A stretch of 5,262 bases of DNA from an uncultured Streptococcus sp. (lineage in GTDB: Bacteria > Bacillota > Bacilli > Lactobacillales > Streptococcaceae), in assembly GCA_934201655.1 (NCBI GenBank), contig CAKPXD010000100.1:1-5262 (forward strand). The letters run 5' to 3'. The notes under the pieces are model-generated. The model ran no database searches. It saw nothing but the letters and a program-made list of their open reading frames with translations, and was not told the DNA's origin. Made by a program: the position numbers and the translations under genes. Position 1 is the first letter of the stretch. The number at the start of each line of letters is the position of its first letter. Shown piece after piece: positions 1-5,262 of the stretch.

Positions 1-743
1 ACTTGTAGCTCATTGTAGAGACGGTTAAATTCTACCAAGCTTTCATCGCGGAACCATTGCCAAAGAGCGAGAGCTTCCTCGTCACCGTTTTCAAGTTTGC
101 GGAACCATTCGCGTGCTTCTTCATCCAAACTTGGGTCGTTCTCAGCTTCAGCATTAATGCGGACATAGAGCTTGAGGAGTTCATCAATTGGATGAGCTTT
201 GACAGCTTCTTCATTACCCCATTTCTTGTAGGCAACAATTAACATCCCAAACTGTTTACCCCAGTCTCCCAAGTGGTTGACCTTGACAGTTTGATAGCCG
301 ATTTTTTGGAAGATATGTGACAAGCTATCTCCGATAACTGTTGAACGAAGGTGACCGATTGAAAATGGTTTAGCGATATTAGGGCTAGACATGTCAATGA
401 CAACATTTTCTTGATTGCCAATCTCTTGGTCAGCGTAGTGCTCTTTTTCAGTGATAACGTTTTGTAGAACTTGACCAGAAATGGCAGCCTTATCAAGGAA
501 AAAGTTGACGTAAGGACCTGTTGCTACAACCTTTTCAAAGGCTTGGCTATTGATCTTTTCAGCGATGTCAGCAGCAATCATTTGAGGAGCTTTGCGTTCA
601 ACCTTTGCCAATGAGAAGGCAGGGAAGGCGATATCTCCCATATCTGAGTTTTTAGGTGTTTCTAGTAAATGTAAAATAGCCTCTTGGTCCAGGCTATCAA
701 TGACGCTAGCCAACTCGCTAGCAATCAATTCTTTTGTATTCAT
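1..743 (-). CDS. argS: Arginyl-tRNA synthetase, N-terminal part (truncated by window edge)
   Basis: Class I aminoacyl-tRNA synthetase that attaches arginine to tRNA-Arg in the cytoplasm. I translated the minus strand from the ATG at 743-741 and found 247 uninterrupted codons running off the left edge. Streptococcal ArgRS is about 560 residues, so a little under half is present. Residues 1 to about 105 form the N-terminal Add-1 (tRNA D-loop recognition) domain. The catalytic domain follows, with [17 protein letters not shown] carrying the HIGH-type signature as S128-I-G-H131, and then [11 protein letters not shown], a family hallmark. The KMSKS-like loop and anticodon-binding domain lie outside the window. 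The start is supported by AAAGGAG (complement of 750-756) six bases upstream. The gene is divergent from argR, a common pairing in streptococci. The reading frame has no damage. The only oddity is Ser in place of the first His of the signature, which I believe is usual in Gram-positive ArgRS. Confidence 0.97.
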   Translation of the reverse strand, partial: MNTKELIASELASVIDSLDQEAILHLLETPKNSDMGDIAFPAFSLAKVERKAPQMIAADIAEKINSQAFEKVVATGPYVNFFLDKAAISGQVLQNVITEKEHYADQEIGNQENVVIDMSSPNIAKPFSIGHLRSTVIGDSLSHIFQKIGYQTVKVNHLGDWGKQFGMLIVAYKKWGNEEAVKAHPIDELLKLYVRINAEAENDPSLDEEAREWFRKLENGDEEALALWQWFRDESLVEFNRLYNELQ

Positions 744-749
744 TTAAGG

Positions 750-756
750 CTCCTTT
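750..756 (-). promoter_or_regulatory. Ribosome binding site of argS
   Basis: Read on the minus strand this is AAAGGAG, six bases before the ATG at 743. It fixes the argS start. No other in-frame start nearby has a comparable site. Confidence 0.85.
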
Positions 757-808
757 AGGGCTTTTTTACTATTTTATCACAATTTACTACATTTTTTTTG
801 AAAGAAGA

Positions 809-826
809 GATATTTTTTGAAATATC
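809..826. repeat. Perfect 18-bp inverted repeat over the argR -35 box
   Basis: GATATTT, a four-base centre tttg, then AAATATC form a perfect palindrome with 7-bp arms. It covers the whole proposed -35 hexamer of argR (817-822). The length equals that of an ARG box, and ArgR proteins often repress their own gene, so it could be an operator. The arms do not match the TGAAT half-site known from E. coli and Bacillus, so the assignment is inference. A chance palindrome is also possible in DNA this AT-rich. Confidence 0.4.
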
Positions 827-844
827 CAGTTTTTTTGATATAAT
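817..844 (+). promoter_or_regulatory. Sigma-A promoter of argR
   Basis: The -35 is TTGAAA (817-822), the spacer is 16 bp, and the -10 is a perfect TATAAT (839-844). Transcription would start near 851, giving a leader of about 46 nt before the argR ATG. The spacer is AT-rich with a run of seven T just before the -10. This is the only strong promoter-like sequence on the plus strand of the 744-896 gap. If the terminator after argR is leaky, mutS may also be fed from here. Confidence 0.75.
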
Positions 845-896
845 GTTCTTACTAAAAAAATGTAAAATGTTATAAATATGCACTTGAAAGGATCTT

Positions 897-1343
897 ATGA
901 GAAAAAGAGAACGTCATCAGCTCATCAAGCGAATGATTACAGAAGAAAAATTAGGAACTCAAAAGGAAATTCAAGATCGATTGGAAGCCTGTGATGTCTT
1001 TGTGACACAAACGACCTTATCCCGTGATTTGCGAGAGCTTGGCTTAACCAAAGTTAAGAAAAACGATGTTGTTTACTATGTGCTAGCAAATGAGACAGAG
1101 AAGATTGATCTGGTCGAATTCCTTTCACATCACTTAGAGGGTGTTGCAAGAGCCGAATTCACCTTGGTTCTCCACACTAAACTTGGAGAAGCATCCGTTT
1201 TAGCCAATGTAGTAGATTCAAATAAAGATGGGTGGATCTTAGGTACTGTTGCCGGAGCGAATACCTTATTGGTTATCTGTAAGGATCAACATGCAGCTAA
1301 AGTCATGGAAGAACGCTTGCTAGAGTTAATGGAAGATAGATAA
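897..1343 (+). CDS. argR: ArgR/AhrC-family arginine regulator
   Basis: Cytoplasmic transcription factor of 148 residues, the usual family length (about 150). ArgR proteins are hexamers that bind palindromic ARG boxes and, with L-arginine as co-effector, control arginine biosynthesis and catabolism. Residues 1 to about 70 form the winged helix-turn-helix domain; the recognition helix is TQTTLSRDLRELGLTKV with the DNA-contacting Ser42-Arg43 pair. Residues from about 80 form the oligomerisation and effector domain. There the family motif GT(I/V)xGDDT reads GTVAGANT (116-123), so both acidic arginine-contacting positions are replaced (Ala121, Asn122). The ATG at 897 is preceded by AAAGGA ending four bases upstream, and the N-terminus MRKRERHQLI is typical. 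The gene is divergent from argS and 46 bp upstream of mutS. Streptococci and lactococci often carry several ArgR paralogues, so this copy may need a partner to sense arginine. Confidence 0.95.
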   Translation: MRKRERHQLIKRMITEEKLGTQKEIQDRLEACDVFVTQTTLSRDLRELGLTKVKKNDVVYYVLANETEKIDLVEFLSHHLEGVARAEFTLVLHTKLGEASVLANVVDSNKDGWILGTVAGANTLLVICKDQHAAKVMEERLLELMEDR

Positions 1344-1374
1344 GGTCTTGAGAGCTTCTCTCAGGACTGTTTTT
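1344..1374 (+). terminator. Intrinsic terminator or attenuator between argR and mutS
   Basis: Immediately after the argR stop, 1344-1354 (GGTCTTGAGAG) pairs with 1358-1368 (CTCTCAGGACT): 11 pairs, two of them G-U, around a three-base loop. After one G come five T (1370-1374). This is the form of a Rho-independent terminator. It ends only three bases before the mutS ribosome site, so no separate mutS promoter fits downstream of it. mutS must therefore be reached by readthrough or from inside argR by leaky termination, which makes partial attenuation the likely role. Confidence 0.7.
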
Positions 1375-1376
1375 AC

Positions 1377-1382
1377 AAGGAG
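1377..1382 (+). promoter_or_regulatory. Ribosome binding site of mutS
   Basis: AAGGAG seven bases before the ATG at 1390. It is strong and well spaced, and it lies just outside the upstream terminator hairpin, so the hairpin should not occlude it. Confidence 0.85.
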
Positions 1383-1389
1383 AGAGTAA

Positions 1390-3924
1390 ATGACTACTGA
1401 AAAATTATCACCTGGTATGCAACAGTATGTGGATATCAAAAAACAATATCCAGATGCTTTTTTGCTTTTTCGTATGGGTGATTTTTATGAGTTGTTTTAT
1501 GAAGATGCAGTCAATGCTGCACAGATACTAGAAATCTCACTAACCAGTCGCAATAAAAATGCTGAAAATCCGATTCCCATGGCTGGAGTTCCTTATCATT
1601 CTGCCCAACAGTACATTGACGTTCTAGTTGAACGTGGCTACAAGGTTGCCATCGCTGAACAGATGGAAGACCCTAAGCAAGCTGTTGGTGTCGTTAAGCG
1701 CGAGGTTGTTCAGGTCATTACACCAGGAACAGTGGTTGATAGCAGTAAGCTAGATAGTCACAATAACTTTTTAGTGGCTATTGATCGTGAAGGTTCCCAG
1801 TATGGACTAGCCTATATGGACCTAGTGACAGGTGATTTCTATGTAACGGGATTATCAGATTTCTCTCTAGTCTGTGGTGAAATCCGTAACCTCAAGGCCA
1901 GAGAAGTGGTGATTGGTTACGACTTGTCTGAAGCGGAAGAACAGATTCTCAGTTGTCAAATGAATCTGGTACTTTCCTATGAGCAGGAACCGTATGAAGA
2001 TGTTCATCTGTTGGATTCAAGATTGGCAACTGTTGAAGGAGCAGCTAGTGTTAAACTTCTTCAGTATGTTCATCGGACGCAGATGAGAGAGTTGAATCAC
2101 TTAAAACCTGTTATTTGTTATGAGATCAAAGATTTCTTGCAGATGGATTTTGCGACCAAGGCTAGTCTGGATTTGGTTGAAAATGCTCGCTCAGGTAAGA
2201 AACAAGGGAGCCTGTTCTGGTTGCTAGATGAGACTAAAACTGCAATGGGTATGCGACTTCTACGTTCTTGGATTCAACGCCCCTTAATTGATTTAGATCG
2301 TATCATAGAACGTCAGGAGGTTGTGCAAGTCTTTCTGGATTATTTCTTTGAGCGCAGTGATTTAACAGAAAGCCTTAAGGGAGTCTACGATATCGAACGT
2401 CTGGCTAGTCGTGTTTCTTTTGGGAAAAGTAATCCTAAAGACCTCTTGCAATTAGCGACTACCTTGGGAAGTGTTCCACGAATTCGCGCCATTTTAGAAG
2501 GAATGGAGCAACCAGCTCTAGCTTATCTGATTGAACAACTAGATGCTATTCCTGAGTTGGAAAGCCTGATAAGTACTGCTATTGCCCCTGAGGCTCCTCA
2601 TGTGATTACCGAAGGTGGTATTATCCGAACGGGCTTTGATGAGACCTTGGATAAATACCGTCGTGTGCTGAGAGAAGGGACCAGCTGGATTGCTGAGATC
2701 GAAGCCAAGGAAAGAGAAAACTCTGGCATTAATACTCTCAAAATTGACTACAATAAAAAAGACGGCTACTATTTCCATGTAACTAACTCGCAGCTAGGTA
2801 ACGTACCAGCCCACTTTTTCCGAAAGGCTACGCTGAAAAACTCTGAGCGATTTGGGACAGAGGAATTGGCGCGTATCGAGGGAGAAATGTTAGAGGCGCG
2901 TGAGAAATCAGCAAATCTAGAGTACGAAATCTTTATGCGTATCCGTGAAGAGGTTGGTAAGTATATCCAACGTCTACAGGCTCTGGCTCAAGGAATCGCT
3001 ACTGTCGATGTCTTGCAAGGTTTGGCAGTGGTTGCAGAAAAACAACATCTCATTCGACCAGAGTTTGGGCAAGAGTCGCGGATTGATATCCAAAATGGTC
3101 GTCACGCAGTTGTTGAAAAGGTCATGGGAGCTCAGACCTATATCCCCAATAGTATCCAGATGGATGAAGATACTAGCATTCAACTAATTACAGGTCCGAA
3201 CATGAGCGGGAAGTCAACCTACATGCGTCAACTAGCCATTACAGCGGTTATGGCCCAGATGGGTTCTTATGTCCCTGCGGAAAGTGCTTGTTTGCCAATT
3301 TTTGATGCGATTTTTACACGTATCGGGGCGGCAGATGACTTGGTTTCAGGCCAATCTACCTTTATGGTAGAGATGATGGAAGCAAATAATGCTATTAGTC
3401 ATGCGACAAAGGATTCATTGATTCTTTTTGATGAGCTTGGTCGAGGAACCGCAACTTATGATGGTATGGCTCTAGCCCAGTCTATTATCGAGTATATCCA
3501 TGAGCATATTGGTGCCAAGACTCTCTTTGCAACGCACTACCATGAATTAACCAGTCTGGAAGCTAGTCTTGAACATCTAGTAAATGTACACGTGGCTACG
3601 CTTGAGCAAAATGGTCAGGTCACTTTCCTTCATAAGATTGAACCAGGTCCAGCAGACAAATCGTACGGTATTCACGTTGCTAAGATTGCAGGATTGCCAG
3701 CAGACTTGCTAAAAAGAGCGGATGCGATTCTAACTCAACTAGAGAGCCAAGGTCAGGAAAATCCAATCTCTATCAACCAAAGGAATGTTGTCAATGAGCA
3801 AATGTCTCTCTTTGATGAAAAAGAAGAAAATCCTATCCTAGCAGAGTTGGCCCAAGTAGATGTGTACAATATGACACCGATGCAAGCCATGAATCTCTTA
3901 TCAGAGTTGAAACAAAAATTATAA
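1390..3924 (+). CDS. mutS: DNA mismatch repair protein MutS (HexA)
   Basis: Mismatch-recognition ATPase that finds base mismatches and small loops, then recruits MutL (HexB). In pneumococcus the same protein is HexA, which also removes mismatched donor DNA during transformation. It has 844 residues, the length I recall for pneumococcal HexA. The N-terminal domain (about 8-120) has the mismatch-wedging Phe-Tyr-Glu at 32-34 within GDFYELF. The connector (about 130-250) and the lever and clamp domains (about 265-560) follow. The ATPase domain has Walker [10 protein letters not shown] (602-610), the signature-like STF (656-658) within [10 protein letters not shown], Walker B LILFDE (677-682) and the H-loop THYHEL (His716). 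Near the C-terminus QMSLF (804-808) fits the beta-clamp-binding motif known in E. coli and B. subtilis MutS, and the protein ends with a conserved [10 protein letters not shown] segment. mutL is not in the window. No frameshift or missing catalytic residue is seen. Confidence 0.98.
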   Translation: MTTEKLSPGMQQYVDIKKQYPDAFLLFRMGDFYELFYEDAVNAAQILEISLTSRNKNAENPIPMAGVPYHSAQQYIDVLVERGYKVAIAEQMEDPKQAVGVVKREVVQVITPGTVVDSSKLDSHNNFLVAIDREGSQYGLAYMDLVTGDFYVTGLSDFSLVCGEIRNLKAREVVIGYDLSEAEEQILSCQMNLVLSYEQEPYEDVHLLDSRLATVEGAASVKLLQYVHRTQMRELNHLKPVICYEIKDFLQMDFATKASLDLVENARSGKKQGSLFWLLDETKTAMGMRLLRSWIQRPLIDLDRIIERQEVVQVFLDYFFERSDLTESLKGVYDIERLASRVSFGKSNPKDLLQLATTLGSVPRIRAILEGMEQPALAYLIEQLDAIPELESLISTAIAPEAPHVITEGGIIRTGFDETLDKYRRVLREGTSWIAEIEAKERENSGINTLKIDYNKKDGYYFHVTNSQLGNVPAHFFRKATLKNSERFGTEELARIEGEMLEAREKSANLEYEIFMRIREEVGKYIQRLQALAQGIATVDVLQGLAVVAEKQHLIRPEFGQESRIDIQNGRHAVVEKVMGAQTYIPNSIQMDEDTSIQLITGPNMSGKSTYMRQLAITAVMAQMGSYVPAESACLPIFDAIFTRIGAADDLVSGQSTFMVEMMEANNAISHATKDSLILFDELGRGTATYDGMALAQSIIEYIHEHIGAKTLFATHYHELTSLEASLEHLVNVHVATLEQNGQVTFLHKIEPGPADKSYGIHVAKIAGLPADLLKRADAILTQLESQGQENPISINQRNVVNEQMSLFDEKEENPILAELAQVDVYNMTPMQAMNLLSELKQKL

Positions 3925-3926
3925 GC

Positions 3927-3958
3927 AAAAACCCACTCACAAAACGGAGTGGGTTTTT
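3927..3958. terminator. Bidirectional intrinsic terminator between mutS and the DUF3021 gene
   Basis: AAAAACCCACTC (3927-3938) is a perfect 12-bp complement of GAGTGGGTTTTT (3947-3958) around an eight-base loop. Read in either direction it gives a GC-containing stem with a run of U at the end, so one element can stop transcription of mutS from the left and of the LytTR/DUF3021 operon from the right. It begins three bases after the mutS stop and ends six bases before the stop codon of the convergent gene. Confidence 0.93.
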
Positions 3959-3963
3959 AGGTC

Positions 3964-4422
3964 TTATTTTTTCTGAGCTAATAGTTGATTGATGTGGGCA
4001 ACCTTTTTTGATTCTCTCTTGTAGAGAACAACCCAGATGATGAGGTAGACGATGGCAAACTCTGGGATGAGTTGAAGGATGAAAGTCCAGTGAAGAGGGA
4101 ACCAGCCTGCTAGGATTGCTAGAGGTACAAAACCTAGCAACATAAGGAAGAAGTGAGTGACAGTCGCACGAAGAAGGCTCCAATCTTGAGCGAATAGACG
4201 GCTACCAAAACTAAAGAGGACTCCAATAGCTGACCAGATAAGTGTACAGTATAGTAAAACTAGAGCGCCGTGAACCTGATGACTGCTCATGAATTGACCA
4301 ACAGGAGATTCAGGGCTGAGAGGTGCGTAGTTGCTTGGTGAATAGATAAAAGAAAAGATAATAGATAGGGTGAGGCCGATGAGGATACCGGTTGTGGCAT
4401 CGTGGAATACTTGTTTTTTCAT
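3964..4422 (-). CDS. DUF3021-type four-helix membrane protein, partner of the LytTR regulator
   Basis: Small integral membrane protein of 152 residues and unknown biochemical activity. Four hydrophobic segments are visible at about 11-28, 51-73, 87-107 and 113-134, followed by a charged, lysine-rich tail (KRESKK and the final QKK) that is probably cytoplasmic. Size, four-helix pattern and position directly after a LytTR gene fit the DUF3021 family; this rests on recognition, not a search. In S. mutans, pairs of a LytTR regulator and a membrane protein (HdrRM, BrsRM) are known in which the membrane protein holds the regulator inactive. By analogy this protein probably restrains the upstream LytTR protein. 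Its ATG overlaps the LytTR stop codon as ATGA (4422-4419), and its ribosome site AAGGAG (complement of 4434-4439) lies inside the end of the regulator gene, implying translational coupling. No signal peptide or catalytic motif is seen. Confidence 0.82.
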   Translation of the reverse strand: MKKQVFHDATTGILIGLTLSIIFSFIYSPSNYAPLSPESPVGQFMSSHQVHGALVLLYCTLIWSAIGVLFSFGSRLFAQDWSLLRATVTHFFLMLLGFVPLAILAGWFPLHWTFILQLIPEFAIVYLIIWVVLYKRESKKVAHINQLLAQKK

Positions 4423-4859
4423 AGTTCTAATTTCTCCTTAATAGTTTTGAGGTAACGGCGAGATGAGTAGGTGAAACTTTCGTTTTTAAGATAAATTTCA
4501 ATCAAGCCGTTAGAGGTTAGTTTTAGATGACTAATTGCATCAATGTTGACAATTTCCGATTGGGAAATTTGGATAAAGGAAGCAGGTAGAATTTCACTTG
4601 CTTGGTAAAGACGAATGTCGAGAGCATAGGTTTGGCTATCCGTTTCGGCCAGAACCTTACGATTTTCAATGTATACACGCTGAATCTTGCTAATCTGAAT
4701 CAAGTAGACCTGGTCTTGGAATTTTCCTTTGATGGTTTCTTTTTGATCCAGGGATTGTACAAAGTCCTGAACCTTTTGAATTTTTGAAGACAAAGCAGGT
4801 GCTTCTATGATGATTTGCTCTTCGGTGTATTGCTGATCAATATCAAGTCTGAGTTTCAT
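4419..4859 (-). CDS. LytTR-domain transcriptional regulator without receiver domain
   Basis: DNA-binding protein of 146 residues. The LytTR domain spans about 46-146: the motif FIQISQSEIVNIDAI (95-109) corresponds to the family core F-I-R-I-S-x-S-x-I-V-N, and the end has the hallmark SSRRYLKTIKEKL. The N-terminal 45 residues are a short extension with no response-regulator receiver domain, so control is unlikely to be by phosphorylation. This architecture is typical of regulators paired with DUF3021-like membrane proteins (LytTR regulatory systems), several of which control bacteriocin or competence genes in streptococci. The target genes here are unknown. I chose the ATG at 4859 because AAAGGAG (complement of 4865-4871) lies five bases upstream. 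A longer frame starting at 4919 adds 20 residues that do not resemble the family. The gene is first in a two-gene operon and divergent from rpsL. Autoregulation is common in these systems, and possible operator-like repeats lie upstream. Confidence 0.88.
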   Translation of the reverse strand: MKLRLDIDQQYTEEQIIIEAPALSSKIQKVQDFVQSLDQKETIKGKFQDQVYLIQISKIQRVYIENRKVLAETDSQTYALDIRLYQASEILPASFIQISQSEIVNIDAISHLKLTSNGLIEIYLKNESFTYSSRRYLKTIKEKLEL

Positions 4860-4864
4860 AATTT

Positions 4865-4871
4865 CTCCTTT
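4865..4871 (-). promoter_or_regulatory. Ribosome binding site that decides the LytTR start
   Basis: On the minus strand this is AAAGGAG, five bases before the ATG at 4859. It favours this start over the in-frame ATG at 4919, which has no such site. Confidence 0.85.
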
Positions 4872-4907
4872 ATAAAGTTGTAATAGAGATCTCTTACTTA
4901 CAAATCT

Positions 4908-4936
4908 ATTAAACACCATTTTGTCGACAAATACAA
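4908..4936 (-). promoter_or_regulatory. Possible promoter of the LytTR/DUF3021 operon
   Basis: On the minus strand TTTAAT (complement of 4908-4913, five of six matches to the -10 consensus) lies 17 bp after TTGTAT (complement of 4931-4936, three of six for the -35). Transcription would start near 4901, giving a leader of about 40 nt. The weak -35 would suit a promoter that needs an activator such as the LytTR protein itself, but that is inference. I saw no better minus-strand candidate upstream of the gene. Confidence 0.45.
4920..4931. repeat. Perfect 12-bp palindrome in the LytTR promoter spacer
   Basis: TTTGTCGACAAA is self-complementary over all 12 bases. It fills most of the spacer between the proposed -35 and -10 of the LytTR operon, a classic position for a repressor site. 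No specific protein is indicated. LytTR proteins bind direct rather than inverted repeats, so a different regulator would be expected if the site is real. Confidence 0.4.
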
Positions 4937-4951
4937 GAAGCTCTGTCTATG

Positions 4952-4982
4952 TGGTCGGTTGAAGAGCCTATCTGGTAGGTGA
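4952..4982. repeat. Direct repeat with 21-bp period between LytTR and rpsL promoters
   Basis: TGGTCGGTTGA (4952-4962) is followed 21 bp later by TGGTAGGTGA (4973-4982). They agree in nine positions once one T is skipped. LytTR regulators of streptococci bind two direct repeats of about 9 bp whose starts are about 21 to 22 bp apart, so the spacing fits. The sequence matches the published consensus only partly (TCGGTTGAA fits in seven of nine, the second copy in five). The pair lies upstream of the proposed LytTR -35 and about 55 bp upstream of the rpsL -35. Confidence 0.35.
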
Positions 4983-5035
4983 CCGTTTTCATAGAATTTT
5001 TAGAGTAAAGAAGTCAAAAAATAAGAAGAAATATA

Positions 5036-5065
5036 TTGACAAAAATAGAAAAAACGTGGTACAAT
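5036..5065 (+). promoter_or_regulatory. Strong sigma-A promoter of rpsL
   Basis: The -35 is a perfect TTGACA (5036-5041), the spacer is 18 bp, and the -10 is TACAAT (5060-5065), with an upstream TG at 5057-5058 forming an extended -10. An A-rich stretch of about 20 bp precedes the -35 and may serve as an UP element. Transcription should begin near 5071-5073. This strength is expected for the operon encoding S12 and, in streptococci, usually S7 and elongation factor G. Confidence 0.88.
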
Positions 5066-5071
5066 GTTAGA

Positions 5072-5190
5072 CGGTACTTTTTACTTTTGGTCTCTCAAGA
5101 GTGTACAGGGACGTGCTGACAAATGTTGCAAAAGTACACGCAGATGATAGCTGTCACCAAGTGTATCATCACCAAAAATAAAAAAACACA
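5072..5190 (+). ncRNA. Candidate structured 5' leader of rpsL mRNA
   Basis: About 130 nt separate the predicted transcription start from the S12 start codon, long for a plain leader. Three compatible pairings form a three-way junction. P1 is TTTTGGT (5085-5091) with ACCAAAA (5171-5177). P2 is GTGTAC (5101-5106) with GTACAC (5134-5139), capped by a small inner stem 5115-5120/5125-5129. P3 is GATGATA (5143-5149) with TATCATC (5164-5170), extended past a five-base bulge by CAC/GTG (5155-5157, 5161-5163). The 3' strands of P3 and P1 are directly adjacent, which would allow coaxial stacking. There is no terminator-like U tract, so control, if any, would act on translation or stability. Found by eye, without folding energies or alignment. 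Confidence 0.4.
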
Positions 5191-5194
5191 GGAG
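5191..5194 (+). promoter_or_regulatory. Ribosome binding site of rpsL
   Basis: GGAG seven bases before the ATG at 5202. It lies 13 bases downstream of the last proposed leader pairing, in a single-stranded, A-rich stretch. Confidence 0.8.
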
Positions 5195-5201
5195 AATGTA
5201 G

Positions 5202-5262
5202 ATGCCTACAATTAACCAATTGGTTCGCAAACCGCGTAAATCAAAAGTAGAAAAATCTAAAT
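5202..5262 (+). CDS. rpsL: 30S ribosomal protein S12, N-terminal part (truncated by window edge)
   Basis: Protein of the small ribosomal subunit that sits at the decoding centre and is the site of classic streptomycin-resistance mutations. Only the first 20 codons are present, reading MPTINQLVRKPRKSKVEKSK, the conserved and strongly basic N-terminus of streptococcal S12 (about 137 residues in full). The resistance positions lie beyond the window. The ATG is supported by GGAG seven bases upstream and by the family N-terminus. It is transcribed from the near-consensus promoter at 5036-5065. In streptococci rpsL usually heads an operon with rpsG and fusA, which would lie to the right. Confidence 0.96.
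   Translation, partial: MPTINQLVRKPRKSKVEKSK

Noticed and set aside
239..496. Minus-strand open frame of 85 codons inside argS
   Set aside because: It lies in a different frame over well-conserved argS coding sequence, with no ribosome site or family resemblance. It is a shadow frame.
771..799. Minus-strand promoter for argS (TAAAAT or GATAAA as -10)
   Set aside because: The region about 17 bp upstream is a run of A with no credible -35. argS must have a promoter here, but I cannot place it with confidence.
861..883. AT-rich segment with TGTA and TGCA ends in the argR leader as an ARG box
   Set aside because: Only one half resembles a TGxAT half-site and the symmetry is poor. Such matches are easily found by chance in this base composition.
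2539..3187. Several open frames of 69 to 80 codons on both strands within mutS
   Set aside because: They overlap conserved MutS core and ATPase coding sequence and have composition expected of out-of-frame translation.
3833..4183. Minus-strand open frame of 116 codons across the mutS end, the terminator and the DUF3021 gene
   Set aside because: It crosses the bidirectional terminator and overlaps two well-supported genes in other frames.
4860..4919. Longer start for the LytTR gene, adding 20 residues from an ATG at 4919
   Set aside because: There is no ribosome site before 4919, while AAAGGAG precedes the ATG at 4859. The extension does not look like the family and would run through the likely promoter and leader.
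4949..4978. Nine-codon frame starting ATG-TGG upstream of rpsL
   Set aside because: There is no ribosome site, it lies upstream of the rpsL promoter, and it is too short to separate from chance.
5123..5215. Upstream reading frame of 30 codons in the rpsL leader, overlapping the rpsL start in another frame
   Set aside because: The only upstream purine stretch (AGGGA) is 11 bases away and poor, the peptide has no recognisable feature, and translation through the rpsL ribosome site would be expected to harm S12 synthesis.

Overview
The window is chromosomal DNA from a Streptococcus, most likely of the mitis/sanguinis group. From memory of the families, the ArgR, MutS (HexA) and ArgS sequences are close to, but clearly not identical with, those of S. 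pneumoniae, and the first 20 residues of ribosomal protein S12 match the streptococcal form. Base composition, strong AAGGAG-type ribosome sites and short U-tailed terminators fit a low-GC Firmicute. I cannot name the species.

Layout, left to right. (1) Bases 1-743, minus strand: the first 247 codons of argS (arginyl-tRNA synthetase), cut by the left edge. (2) Bases 744-896: a divergent intergenic region with a clear sigma-A promoter for argR and an 18-bp inverted repeat lying over its -35 box. (3) Bases 897-1343, plus strand: argR, an ArgR/AhrC-type arginine-metabolism regulator. (4) Bases 1344-1374: a hairpin with a T tract between argR and mutS that looks like an intrinsic terminator or attenuator. 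(5) Bases 1390-3924, plus strand: complete mutS (hexA). (6) Bases 3927-3958: a symmetrical bidirectional terminator between convergent genes. (7) Bases 3964-4859, minus strand: a two-gene operon of a LytTR DNA-binding regulator and a four-helix DUF3021 membrane protein, overlapping by ATGA. (8) Bases 4860-5201: a 342-bp divergent intergenic region holding a near-consensus rpsL promoter, a palindrome and a 21-bp-spaced direct repeat on the LytTR side, and a roughly 130-nt rpsL leader with several complementary segments. (9) Bases 5202-5262, plus strand: the start of rpsL (S12), cut by the right edge.

The genes fall into three functional blocks: arginine charging and regulation (argS/argR), DNA mismatch repair (mutS, possibly fed by leaky transcription from argR), and a stand-alone LytTR regulator with a membrane partner, next to the translation operon that begins with rpsL. 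Most of the window is ordinary core genome. The parts worth a second look are the rpsL leader, the LytTR/DUF3021 pair with its upstream repeats, the argR-mutS attenuator, and the substituted arginine-binding motif in ArgR.
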